Below are positions 24,906 through 32,792 of a stretch of 64,000 bases of DNA, one piece after another (position 1 is the first letter of the stretch; the number at the start of each line of letters is the position of its first letter). The stretch covers positions 142,386 through 206,385 of the forward strand of contig NZ_JAIQDW010000008.1 of assembly GCF_020026925.1 (NCBI RefSeq), given 5' to 3'. The notes under the pieces were generated by a model. It was not told the origin of the DNA. It did not search any database and saw nothing but the letters and a program-made list of their open reading frames with translations. Both the position numbers and the translations under genes were made by a program. Source of the stretch: Flavobacterium hibisci. GTDB lineage: Bacteria; Bacteroidota; Bacteroidia; Flavobacteriales; Flavobacteriaceae.

Positions 24906-25631
24906 ATGAACGAAGAACGCTACCTATTATTTGATCAGTATCTGCAGGGAGAAATGACTGTTGAAGAAAGAAACAGCTTTGAAAGAACGCTTTCAGAAAA
25001 TCCCGAATTTGCCGCTGAATTCAGAACGTTCAAAGATGTTTTGGAACAATTAGAAAATAAATTCGGGCATGAGCAGGAAAGAGAGGCGTTTAAAGAAAAC
25101 CTGTCTGCTATTGCAGATAAACATTTCAATAAAGAAAAGCCAAAAGTGTTCCCGATGCGTCCATGGTATTATGCAGCGGCAGCATCTGTAGCTATTTTAT
25201 TCGGATTGTTCTTTTTTGACTACAACCAGAATCCTTCTTTTAATGATTATAACCATCCCGAACAGGCTCATTTTACAGAAAGAAGCAATGCAAATGAAAA
25301 TTTGATAGAGGCAGAAAAAACGTTTAATGAAAGAAAATTCAAGGAAGCGATTCCGTTTTTTGAAGTGGTTCTTAAAAACAAAAAAACCGCTGAAATTCAA
25401 TATTATTATGGGGTTTCTCTATTGCAGGCCAGTCAGTATAATAAAGCAGAAACAGTTTTTAATGAATTGAAATCAGGAAGTTCTGTTTACAAAGAAAGAG
25501 CGCTTTGGAATCTGGCTTTATTAAAATTAAAACAAAAAGATTATAATGGCTGTAAACAAATCCTGCAGACTATCTCTCAGGATTATGAAGACTATGATGA
25601 GGTTCAGGAACTTTTGGATGCTTTGGACTAG
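24906..25631 (+). CDS. Putative transmembrane anti-sigma factor with periplasmic TPRs
   Basis: A 241-residue protein. Residues 1-85 are an acidic helical segment, 'YLLFDQYLQGEMTVEERNSFERTLSENPEFAAEFRTF', of the kind found at the N terminus of Bacteroidetes anti-sigma proteins. A TM helix lies at about 87-104 and TPR-like helices at about 125-241 ('EAIPFFEVVLKNKKTAEIQYYYGVSLLQASQYNKAETVF'). It should hold the ECF factor at the membrane and sense something in the periplasm through the TPRs. No zinc ligands (HxxxCxxC) are visible. It is co-transcribed with the sigma gene. The anti-sigma role is inferred from context and layout. Confidence 0.78.
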   Translation: MNEERYLLFDQYLQGEMTVEERNSFERTLSENPEFAAEFRTFKDVLEQLENKFGHEQEREAFKENLSAIADKHFNKEKPKVFPMRPWYYAAAASVAILFGLFFFDYNQNPSFNDYNHPEQAHFTERSNANENLIEAEKTFNERKFKEAIPFFEVVLKNKKTAEIQYYYGVSLLQASQYNKAETVFNELKSGSSVYKERALWNLALLKLKQKDYNGCKQILQTISQDYEDYDEVQELLDALD

Positions 25632-25668
25632 ATATTTCCACTGAGGTTCACAGAGAATTTACGCAGAG

Positions 25669-25708
25669 ATTCGCAAAGTTTAAAAATGCTTTGCGGATTT
25701 TTTTTGTT
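25669..25708 (+). terminator. Terminator of the sigma/anti-sigma operon
   Basis: ATTCGCAAAG and CTTTGCGGAT arms around a 10-base loop, followed by a T run, about 40 bp after the anti-sigma stop. The arms resemble the CGCAAAG repeat at 52075-52170, so the terminator may be derived from such an element. Confidence 0.75.
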
Positions 25709-25811
25709 TCTAAAAAGTTTAGATAAAACGAATTTAGATTTTTTAGTTCTATATTCGATTTCTATTTTTTAGCAATTAACCAGCACTATCTACAACCTAA
25801 ACCACCATTAA

Positions 25812-27461
25812 ATGCAGAAAATTACTTTAATACTTCTTTTTTTATTTACTCAGATTACCTTTGGATATGCCAAAATTACTGAAACGGAAAAGCTTAGTGC
25901 AACCTGTAAAGTCTGGGGATTCTTAAAATATTATCACCCAAAAGTAGCCAATGGCGAATTTAATTGGGATCAGCAGCTTTTGGAAAAATTGCCGAAAATA
26001 GATAAAGCGCAAACCAAAGAAGAATTTTCCCTGATCTTAGAAAACTGGATTGATGAACTTGGCCCGGTAAAAGAAATTGCTCCGATTGCTATGCCAAAAG
26101 AAATTCAACTTTTTGATAAAAACTTTGATTTAAGCTGGTTCAATAATAAGCTGTTCTCTAAAAAACTTTCTAAGAAATTGAAATTTATTGAAGACAACAG
26201 GTTTCAAAGTGGTGAGGAATTCGGACCCGATTTTGATAGTTTTAAAAACCTGAAAAATTATCTAAATCTTGACTATAATAAAAGCGATTCCAGAATCCTA
26301 ATGTTGTTTGTTTATTGGAATGTCATAGAATATTTTTTTCCGTACAAATATGTTATGGATCAAAAATGGGACAAGACTTTAGAACAAACTTTGCCATTTA
26401 TTTTAGATACTAAAAATGAGTTAGAATTTTTAGCCGTAATGAAAAGAATGTCAACTAAGCTAAATGATGGTCATGTGATGTTTCATATCTATCCAAGATT
26501 AGGTGCTCCATATAAAGAGCCGGTTTATTTTCCGGCAACGGGAAAAATAATTGATGACAAATTGGTTGTTACCGAGATTTTAGGTGACAGTCTTGCAGAA
26601 GCCTATAATATTAAAATTGGTGACGTTATTGCTAAAATAAATGGTAAAACAATTAAGAATTGTATTGATGAAAATAGAGATTTAATACATGCTTCAAACG
26701 AAGCTTCGTATTTAAATAAAGTTGTAACTCCAATTCTTACTTCTGATTCTAAAAATGTAAAAGTAGAATTTCTTAAAGAGGGAAAGTTGGAAATAAAAGA
26801 AATGATCTGGTTTAATTATCATGATTCTCATCGAAATGAATTTAAGAAAGGAGCCATGAAAAAGAAGGAGAAATTCAAAATTCTGGACAATAATATTGGT
26901 TACGTTAATATGGGAGTTATCAAACCAAAAAATATTCCGGATATGATTGAAGCTTTAAAATCAACAAAGGCAATTGTTTTTGATATGAGAAATTATCCAA
27001 AAGAAACATACGCAGAGATTGCAAACTTTTTAAGTCCTAAAGAAAATAAATTTGCGACATATACCTATCCGTATCTTAATTATCCTGGAAGATATATATG
27101 GACAGAAGGAACAAATTGTGGAAGTGAAAATAAAGATAATTATAAAGGTAAAGTAATTCTGTTGTTAAATGAATACGCTTTCAGTCAGTCTGAATGGACG
27201 GCAATGTGTTTTAAAACGGCAGGAAATACAAGCATTATTGGTAGTCAGACAGCAGGAACAGATGGGAATGCATTCGAATTTGAATTTAAGCAATTTCATA
27301 CTGGCTTTTCAGGTATCGGAGTTTATTATCCTGATAAACGTGAAACTCAAAGAATCGGGATTGTTCCTGATATCGAAGTTAAACCAACAATCAAAGGAAT
27401 TCAGGAAGGAAGAGATGAGGTTTTGGAAAGAGCTTTAACTTTTATTGAAACGGAGAAATAG
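25812..27461 (+). CDS. S41 family peptidase (C-terminal processing/tricorn-like)
   Basis: A 549-residue protein with a signal peptide (MQKITLILLFLFTQITFGYA). An N-terminal helical region (about 30-240, 'CKVWGFLKYYHPKVANGEFNWD', a common start in Bacteroidetes S41 proteins) is followed by a PDZ-like segment (about 245-330, 'LGDSLAEAYNIKIGDVIAKINGK') and the S41 core. The likely nucleophile Ser is in 'LLLNEYAFSQSEWTAMCFK', followed by 'IIGSQTAGTDGNA'. It would cleave proteins in the periplasm or at the cell surface. It stands alone between a terminator and a 100-bp repeat. Confidence 0.88.
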   Translation: MQKITLILLFLFTQITFGYAKITETEKLSATCKVWGFLKYYHPKVANGEFNWDQQLLEKLPKIDKAQTKEEFSLILENWIDELGPVKEIAPIAMPKEIQLFDKNFDLSWFNNKLFSKKLSKKLKFIEDNRFQSGEEFGPDFDSFKNLKNYLNLDYNKSDSRILMLFVYWNVIEYFFPYKYVMDQKWDKTLEQTLPFILDTKNELEFLAVMKRMSTKLNDGHVMFHIYPRLGAPYKEPVYFPATGKIIDDKLVVTEILGDSLAEAYNIKIGDVIAKINGKTIKNCIDENRDLIHASNEASYLNKVVTPILTSDSKNVKVEFLKEGKLEIKEMIWFNYHDSHRNEFKKGAMKKKEKFKILDNNIGYVNMGVIKPKNIPDMIEALKSTKAIVFDMRNYPKETYAEIANFLSPKENKFATYTYPYLNYPGRYIWTEGTNCGSENKDNYKGKVILLLNEYAFSQSEWTAMCFKTAGNTSIIGSQTAGTDGNAFEFEFKQFHTGFSGIGVYYPDKRETQRIGIVPDIEVKPTIKGIQEGRDEVLERALTFIETEK

Positions 27462-27470
27462 TAATTATTT

Positions 27471-27570
27471 GTCATTTCGATCGGAGGGAGAAATCTCACT
27501 CGTGGATCGACAAAGATTGGTAATTTCTTTGCGGAGTTTCTTGTGTGATTTCTCCTTACGTCGAAATGAC
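27471..27570. repeat. 100-bp palindromic intergenic element (copy 1)
   Basis: Starts GTCATTTCGA and ends TCGAAATGAC, exactly 100 bp, with inner arms GAGAAATCTCAC and GTGTGATTTCTCC and a centre holding TCGACAAAGATTGG and CTTTGCGGAGTTTC. Copy 2 at 48576-48675 has the same length and order. It looks like a MITE-type or REP-like element and lies between the S41 peptidase gene and tatD. Confidence 0.85.
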
Positions 27571-27645
27571 AATGTTCGTAAAAAATCCGTGTCAATCAGC
27601 GTTTCACGAAGTGAATCCGCCAAACCCGCGCTCCAATCTTACGAA

Positions 27646-27676
27646 TTGCTATTCATTTATTATTGTCGTAATTTTG
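27646..27676 (+). promoter_or_regulatory. Promoter of tatD
   Basis: TTG (27646-27648), 20 bp, TAATTTTG (27669-27676): a complete flavobacterial-type promoter. Transcription should start near 27683, leaving a leader of under 15 bases before either candidate TTG start codon. Confidence 0.65.
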
Positions 27677-27689
27677 GCGTTTTAAATTT

Positions 27690-28475
27690 TTGCAATTGAA
27701 ATCTACTATTACAATCACAGATACACACACGCATTTATATTCTGAAGAGTTTGATCAGGATCGTGATGAAATGATGCAACGAGCGATAAATGCCGGAGTA
27801 ACCCGTTTTTTTATTCCTGCTATTGATGCTGCAGCCACACAATCAATGTATGATCTGGAGCAAAAGTATCCGGATCATGTTTTCCTGATGATGGGGTTGC
27901 ATCCCACTTACGTGAAAGATAATTATCTGGACGAGTTAAAACATGTGGAAACAGAACTTTCAAAACGAAAATTCTATGCCGTTGGCGAAATCGGAATCGA
28001 TTTGTACTGGGATAAAACACATTTAAAAGAACAGCAAATTGCTTTTAGAAAACAAATCCAGCTGGCAAAACAATATAAATTGCCCATCGTGATTCATTGC
28101 CGTGAAGCTTTTGATGAAATTTTTGAAATTCTGGAAGAAGAAAAGTCCTCTGATTTGTTCGGGATTTTTCATTGTTTTACAGGAACCTACGAGCAAGCAC
28201 TGCAGGCAATTTCGTATAATATGAAACTCGGAATCGGAGGTGTTGTTACATTCAAAAACGGAAAAATCGACCAATTCTTACACCAAATTGATTTAAAACA
28301 TATTGTTTTAGAAACCGATTCGCCTTACCTCGCACCAATTCCATACAGAGGTAAACGCAACGAAAGCAGTTATTTAGCAAATGTAATTGCAAAACTGGCC
28401 GAAATTTACGACCTTTCAGATACAGAAATTGCAGAAGCAACAACACAAAACTCCAAAGTTGTTTTTGGGATTTAA
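27690..28475 (+). CDS. tatD: TatD family metal-dependent hydrolase/DNase
   Basis: A protein of about 260 residues with the TatD metal-site pattern: 'ITDTHTHLYSEEF' (HxH), 'AVGEIGIDLYWD' (Glu), 'LPIVIHCREAFDE' (His), 'GIFHCFTGTYEQA' (His) and 'IVLETDSPYLAPIPYRGKRNES' (Asp). The family includes 3'-5' exodeoxyribonucleases and RNA-processing enzymes. No ATG lies before the first motif; TTG at 27690 or 27696 are the only reasonable starts, and the predicted promoter leaves room for either. The start is thus uncertain by two codons. Confidence 0.92.
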   Translation: MQLKSTITITDTHTHLYSEEFDQDRDEMMQRAINAGVTRFFIPAIDAAATQSMYDLEQKYPDHVFLMMGLHPTYVKDNYLDELKHVETELSKRKFYAVGEIGIDLYWDKTHLKEQQIAFRKQIQLAKQYKLPIVIHCREAFDEIFEILEEEKSSDLFGIFHCFTGTYEQALQAISYNMKLGIGGVVTFKNGKIDQFLHQIDLKHIVLETDSPYLAPIPYRGKRNESSYLANVIAKLAEIYDLSDTEIAEATTQNSKVVFGI

Positions 28476-28538
28476 TACCCCGATTACAATATTTTAGTTT
28501 TTTTTTTGTTCTTTTGCCCACCTAAATTGATATTTATA

Positions 28539-29675
28539 ATGCAGAAATTTGACGCTATTCGACCATTTTATGATTCTGAAGTAAATGAAGCCCTTCATGG
28601 AGTTGCCAATCATCCGATGATGAAAACCATGATGAATTTTACTTTTCCGGAATTAAATGATGAAGTCTGGAAAGAACAATTGAAGAAAACGCACTCAATT
28701 CGTGATTTTCAATGCAATTTTATTTATCAGACGATTCAAAAAGTACTCGAAAAAAGTTCAGAAGGGCTTACAACTTCAGGCTTTGATAAATTAGAAAAAA
28801 ACACTCCTTATTTATTTATATCCAATCACCGCGATATTTTGCTGGATACCACTTTACTGAATGTTTGTCTTTTCGAACATGGTTTGGTTATGACGGCATC
28901 TGCAATTGGTGATAATTTAGTTAAAAAAGCATTTTTGAGCACCCTCGCAAAACTCAACAGGAACTTTTTAGTTTTAAGAGGTTTAACGCCAAGAGAAATG
29001 CTGCAAAGTTCAAAATTACTGGCAGAATATATGGGGCAGTTACTGCTTCGTGAGAACCGTTCGGTTTGGATTGCACAGCGTGAAGGTCGTACAAAAGATG
29101 GAAATGACGAAACCAATCCGGGCGTTTTAAAAATGATTGCAATGGGTTCTGATGAAGCGAATCCGATGGATTATTTCAAAAAGTTAAAGATTGTTCCGGT
29201 AGCAATTTCATACGAATACGATCCGACGGACGTTCTGAAAATGCCGCAATTAATGGCAGAAGCTAATAACGAAGTGTATGTAAAAGATAAAAATGAAGAT
29301 TTCATGACTATTTTGAGTGGTATTATGGGGACTAAAAAAAGAATCCATATTTCTGTTGGAGATGTTCTGGACTCTGAAATCGATCAGATTGTGGCTGAAA
29401 ACGATAATTCGAACAAACAGATTCAGGCTTTGGCACAAACCATTGACGATTCTATTTTACAGAATTACCAGTTATGGCCAACCAATTTTATTGCTTACGA
29501 TATTTTAAACGAAACCAATAAATACGCTCATTTGTATAAAGAAAGTGAAAAACAGCTTTTTGAGCGTCGTTTAGAAAAGAGAATAGGAACTGACAATGGT
29601 GTTGCCAGACAAGGATTTTTGGCCATGTATGCCAATCCTGTGGTGAATAAATTAAAATACCAGGATGCCTTCTAA
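28539..29675 (+). CDS. 1-acyl-glycerol-3-phosphate acyltransferase family protein
   Basis: A 378-residue protein of the PlsC/GPAT fold. Motif I is 'FISNHRDILLDTTLL' (NH-x4-D, about residue 90), a second block is 'LVLRGLTPREML', and motif III appears as 'WIAQREGRTKDGNDETNPGV'. It probably transfers an acyl chain to a glycerophospholipid precursor or a lipid specific to this phylum. It is longer than PlsC (about 240 residues), with a C-terminal extension of unknown role. ATG 28539 was chosen over a TTG at 28506. Its end overlaps the asparaginase gene by 11 bp, so the two are coupled. Confidence 0.85.
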   Translation: MQKFDAIRPFYDSEVNEALHGVANHPMMKTMMNFTFPELNDEVWKEQLKKTHSIRDFQCNFIYQTIQKVLEKSSEGLTTSGFDKLEKNTPYLFISNHRDILLDTTLLNVCLFEHGLVMTASAIGDNLVKKAFLSTLAKLNRNFLVLRGLTPREMLQSSKLLAEYMGQLLLRENRSVWIAQREGRTKDGNDETNPGVLKMIAMGSDEANPMDYFKKLKIVPVAISYEYDPTDVLKMPQLMAEANNEVYVKDKNEDFMTILSGIMGTKKRIHISVGDVLDSEIDQIVAENDNSNKQIQALAQTIDDSILQNYQLWPTNFIAYDILNETNKYAHLYKESEKQLFERRLEKRIGTDNGVARQGFLAMYANPVVNKLKYQDAF

Positions 29676-30702
29676 AGCCAAAATACTCTTAATTTATACC
29701 GGTGGGACCATCGGGATGAGCAAAGACTTTGAAACAGGGGCGCTTAAAGCTTTTGATTTCGGAAAACTGCTTAAAAATATTCCCGAAATAAAACAACTGG
29801 ACTGCGAAATCGAAACGGTTTCGTTTGAAAATCCAATTGATTCTTCGAATATGAATCCTCAAATGTGGGCTAAAATTGCCACTATTATTGAGGAAAATTA
29901 CAATATGTTTGACGGATTTGTCGTGCTTCACGGTTCAGATACCATGTCATATTCAGCTTCGGCATTGAGTTTTATGCTCGAAAATTTATCAAAACCTGTT
30001 GTGTTTACGGGTTCGCAATTGCCAATCGGTGATCTTCGTACCGATGCCAAAGAAAACCTGATCACAGCCATTCAGATTGCTTCACTTCAGGAAGATGGAA
30101 AGCCTGTTATAACTGAAGTCTGTCTGTATTTCGAATATAAATTATACCGAGGCAACCGTACTTCAAAAGTAAATGCCGAACATTTCAGGGCATTTACAGC
30201 ACCCAATTATCCTGAATTGGTAGAGTCGGGAGTACACTTAAAATTAAACCGGCATTTATTTCTTCCGGTAAAAACCGATGCAAAACTGATTGTCCATAAA
30301 AACCTGAATAATCATGTCGCGATTATAAAAATGTTTCCCGGGATGAGCGAAACTGTTTTGGCTTCCATTTTAGCGACTAAAGATTTAAAAGGGGTTGTTC
30401 TGGAAACTTACGGCTCAGGAAACGCACCAACTGAAGACTGGTTTTTAAATTTGATTCAGAAAGCAATTCAGAATGGAATGCATATCGTAAATGTAACCCA
30501 ATGCTCTGGTGGAAGCGTCAACATGGGACAATATGAAACCAGTACAGCCTTGAAGTCGTTGGGCGTTATTTCCGGAAAAGATATTACGACGGAAGCGGCT
30601 ATTACCAAATTAATGTATCTGCTGGGACATACAGTTACGATTCCGCAAAACGAATTTAAAACGATTTTTGAAACAGCTTTACGAGGCGAGATTTCGCTTT
30701 AG
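29665..30702 (+). CDS. ansA: Type I L-asparaginase
   Basis: A 345-residue cytoplasmic asparaginase. The first catalytic Thr is in 'LLIYTGGTIGMSKD' (residues 8-21) and the second Thr-Asp pair in 'FVVLHGSDTMSYSASALSFML' (about residue 92), followed by 'KPVVFTGSQLPIGDLRTDAKENL'. The C-terminal domain includes 'VLETYGSGNAPT'. It hydrolyses asparagine to aspartate and ammonia. No signal peptide, in line with type I. The start codon lies within the end of the acyltransferase gene. Confidence 0.94.
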   Translation: MPSKAKILLIYTGGTIGMSKDFETGALKAFDFGKLLKNIPEIKQLDCEIETVSFENPIDSSNMNPQMWAKIATIIEENYNMFDGFVVLHGSDTMSYSASALSFMLENLSKPVVFTGSQLPIGDLRTDAKENLITAIQIASLQEDGKPVITEVCLYFEYKLYRGNRTSKVNAEHFRAFTAPNYPELVESGVHLKLNRHLFLPVKTDAKLIVHKNLNNHVAIIKMFPGMSETVLASILATKDLKGVVLETYGSGNAPTEDWFLNLIQKAIQNGMHIVNVTQCSGGSVNMGQYETSTALKSLGVISGKDITTEAAITKLMYLLGHTVTIPQNEFKTIFETALRGEISL

Positions 30703-30797
30703 CCGGTTTATTTTAGATAAATAAGACAAGTATTGAAAGGAATTTTTAAAAATGTTTTTCTAACTCGTTTTTTTTCATGTTATTTGCAAACCAAAAT

Positions 30798-30884
30798 AGA
30801 GAGGTGTCCGAGTGGTTGAAGGAGCTAGCCTGGAAAGCTAGTATATGGGTAACTGTATCGAGGGTTCGAATCCCTTCCTCTCTG
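30798..30884 (+). tRNA. tRNA-Ser (anticodon GGA)
   Basis: A full cloverleaf: acceptor stem AGAGAGG with CCTCTCT, D-arm, anticodon stem CTAGC/GCTAG with anticodon GGA at 30832-30834, a long variable arm typical of tRNA-Ser, and a T-arm containing GGTTCGAATCC. The discriminator base is G and CCA is not encoded. A terminator hairpin follows. Confidence 0.97.
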
Positions 30885-30892
30885 CGAGATAA

Positions 30893-30928
30893 AACCCTGC
30901 AGTTTCATTAATTGAAATTGCAGGGTTT
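30893..30928 (+). terminator. Terminator of tRNA-Ser
   Basis: Arms AACCCTGCAGTTTCA and TGAAATTGCAGGGTT with one mismatch, a short loop and a T-rich tail, 8 bp after the tRNA. Confidence 0.85.
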
Positions 30929-30960
30929 CTTATTTCTTGAAAAACCAAAACCTCTAATCC

Positions 30961-31066
30961 AGCCCCGATAGAAATGATATCCTTTTGTGGCGGGGTTTGC
31001 CATAAAAGATAAAATGGATAGCGGGAGAATTGGTCTTTTGAATATGGATTTTCTGCTTCTAAAAAT
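30961..31066. repeat. Intergenic repeat, AGCCC..GCTTCTAAAAAT type (copy 2)
   Basis: About 106 bp, starting AGCCCCGATAGAAATGATATC, with CCTTTTGTGGCGGGGTTTG and AGCGGGAGAATTGG inside, ending GCTTCTAAAAAT. It parallels copy 1 at 22514-22619 in length and word order. It lies between the tRNA-Ser terminator and the 3' end of the SGNH hydrolase gene. Confidence 0.55.
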
Positions 31067-31076
31067 TAATAAATAT

Positions 31077-31853
31077 CTAATCCTGCAATATTACTTTGAC
31101 TTTCGGCAAAAGGCGCTCAATAAATAAAGCATAAGCAGATTCTGAAGGATGCAGCCCATCTGAAGCGACAAGATTTGGGTTACTCAGTCCTTGCCTGGTA
31201 ATGTCAGTAATATTTACAAAAACTATTGCATTTGCTTGGCAGTAATTCTCGGCAAAAGTATTGTACTGATTGATTTCGGTGGAGATTTTTGTTTTTTGAC
31301 TATCACTTAAATTTTTTGCATACGGGGTGTAAGCATAATCAGGTATCGAAACTACAATTACGTTTTTTTTGTCACCTTTTGCCAATGCAATTGCTTTGGT
31401 TACCAATTCAGGAAACTCTCTTTCATAAACAGAAAAATCTTTTCCCTGATATTGGTTGTTGACACCAATTGATAACGTCACCAGATCATAATTGGATTCG
31501 GGTTTTTGCTGGTTTATGGCCGAAATTAAATTGGTGGTTGTCCATCCGGTTGTGGCGATAACTTGTAATGAAAAGTTGGTTTCTGTATAAAACGATTTTA
31601 AACTCGTTTTGAGCTGTTCCGGAAACCGGCAGGTTTCGCAGACGCTTTGTCCAATGGTATAACTGTCTCCTAATGCTAAATAATTTATTGATTTAGCAAT
31701 GGGTCCGGTTGGAATTTCCGGATTAGGGACTGTTGTTGGAGGTGTGACAGGTTCGGGAGTAACAGTCGTTTCCGAAGGGCTTTCTTCAGTGCTGCAACTC
31801 AAAAGGGCTATAGAAAGTAAAACAATAACTATTTGTTTGAACTGTGGTTTCAT
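31077..31853 (-). CDS. SGNH/GDSL hydrolase lipoprotein
   Basis: A 258-residue protein. The lipoprotein signal (MKPQFKQIVIVLLSIALLSCSTEE, lipobox Cys20) is followed by a Thr/Pro-rich linker (about 24-52) and an SGNH hydrolase domain: block I 'YLALGDSYTIGQSV' with the nucleophile Ser, block III 'LSIGVNNQYQG' and block V 'DGLHPSESAY' with the Asp-x2-His pair. It should be an envelope esterase, perhaps acting on acetylated sugars or lipids; the substrate is unknown. A divergent gap of about 66 bp separates its start from the 3' end of the DUF3050 gene. Confidence 0.9.
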   Translation of the reverse strand: MKPQFKQIVIVLLSIALLSCSTEESPSETTVTPEPVTPPTTVPNPEIPTGPIAKSINYLALGDSYTIGQSVCETCRFPEQLKTSLKSFYTETNFSLQVIATTGWTTTNLISAINQQKPESNYDLVTLSIGVNNQYQGKDFSVYEREFPELVTKAIALAKGDKKNVIVVSIPDYAYTPYAKNLSDSQKTKISTEINQYNTFAENYCQANAIVFVNITDITRQGLSNPNLVASDGLHPSESAYALFIERLLPKVKVILQD

Positions 31854-31920
31854 AATTTGTGTAAATCAGATTTCGCATCATTTCTAAACAAATAGTTACG
31901 TTAAAAAAGGATTTGTGGTT

Positions 31921-32703
31921 TTACACCATTTCTGCTTTCATTGAAATTTCTTCTTCAATAGCATTCCAGAGTCCGATTCTTTTTTCTAATGCAAGAATTG
32001 AAATTTCTTCTACGTCAGACCATTTTTCGGCGTCATCCCCACATAATTCTGTAATCATTTGCATGGCCATTGGACCGTGTTCATCGGCATCAAGTTCAAT
32101 ATGTCTTTCGAAATAATAAAGCAGTTTTGTTAAATCAACTTCAGGAAGATTTTTTTGAAAGTTCTTCAGGATTTCGGTAAACATAGCCGGAATTAAATCT
32201 TCTCTTCCAAAGGTAAAGGCAGCCGCAATCTCATGTGGTTTCCCTTGTTCTATAACACGGAAAGTGAAATCTAAAAATGATTTTACATCTGGATGTAAAG
32301 AACTTTGTTTGATGGCAACAAAAATATTATGAAGCGAATTTACCTCAGATAAAAATTTGTTGATTGCAGATGTGTCTGCACCACAGGCCTTCATTGCCTC
32401 GATATACATTTCGTAATGACTTTGTCTTTTGCCGTCAATAGTTAGGTCGGTTTCTTCAGCAAGGACAATTTCGTTGATTAAATATCGGGTTTCGGGATTT
32501 TTTGTTGGAAACCAAGGCGTAGTTGTGCAGGTCAATTTAGCCTGTAAAGCCTTTAATAGTGACATAAAGTCCCAAACTGCAAAAACATGACTTTCTAAGA
32601 AACTATGCAGGTCATCGATGCTTTGGATTTTATTGTACAAAGAATGCTGTAAAAGCATTTCCTTTTGAGGGTAAATGCGATTGTTGATGGTTTCAATATT
32701 CAT
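31921..32703 (-). CDS. DUF3050 family protein
   Basis: A 260-residue helical protein with the DUF3050 pattern: 'LLQHSLYNKIQSIDDLHSFLESHVFAVWDFMSLLKALQ', 'EETDLTIDGKRQSHYEMYIEAM', 'GREDLIPAMFTEI' and 'LLYYFERHIELDADEHGPMA'. The ordered His/Glu/Asp residues (His-x-Phe-Ala-Val-Trp-Asp, Glu-Glu-Thr-Asp, His-x2-Tyr, Glu-Arg-His-x2-Asp-x-Asp-Glu-His) resemble metal ligands of heme-oxygenase-like helical bundles, so an oxidase role is possible but unproven. It is monocistronic by appearance. Confidence 0.85.
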   Translation of the reverse strand: MNIETINNRIYPQKEMLLQHSLYNKIQSIDDLHSFLESHVFAVWDFMSLLKALQAKLTCTTTPWFPTKNPETRYLINEIVLAEETDLTIDGKRQSHYEMYIEAMKACGADTSAINKFLSEVNSLHNIFVAIKQSSLHPDVKSFLDFTFRVIEQGKPHEIAAAFTFGREDLIPAMFTEILKNFQKNLPEVDLTKLLYYFERHIELDADEHGPMAMQMITELCGDDAEKWSDVEEISILALEKRIGLWNAIEEEISMKAEMV

Positions 32704-32728
32704 AGACGTGGTATTTTTGGTAAATATA

Positions 32729-32757
32729 AAAAAGCTTCCCGATTAGAGGAAGCTTTT
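32729..32757 (-). terminator. Terminator of the acyl-CoA dehydrogenase gene
   Basis: AAAGCTTCC and GGAAGCTTT arms around an 8-base loop. On the minus strand it ends in a run of T, 36 bp after the acyl-CoA dehydrogenase stop. Confidence 0.75.
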
Positions 32758-32792
32758 GGTATTGATTTTCAATATATTTTAATAGAGCGTTA

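Noticed and set aside
27401..27699. Short open frames on both strands between the S41 peptidase gene and tatD
   Set aside because: They are translations of the 100-bp palindromic element and its flanks, with no independent support.
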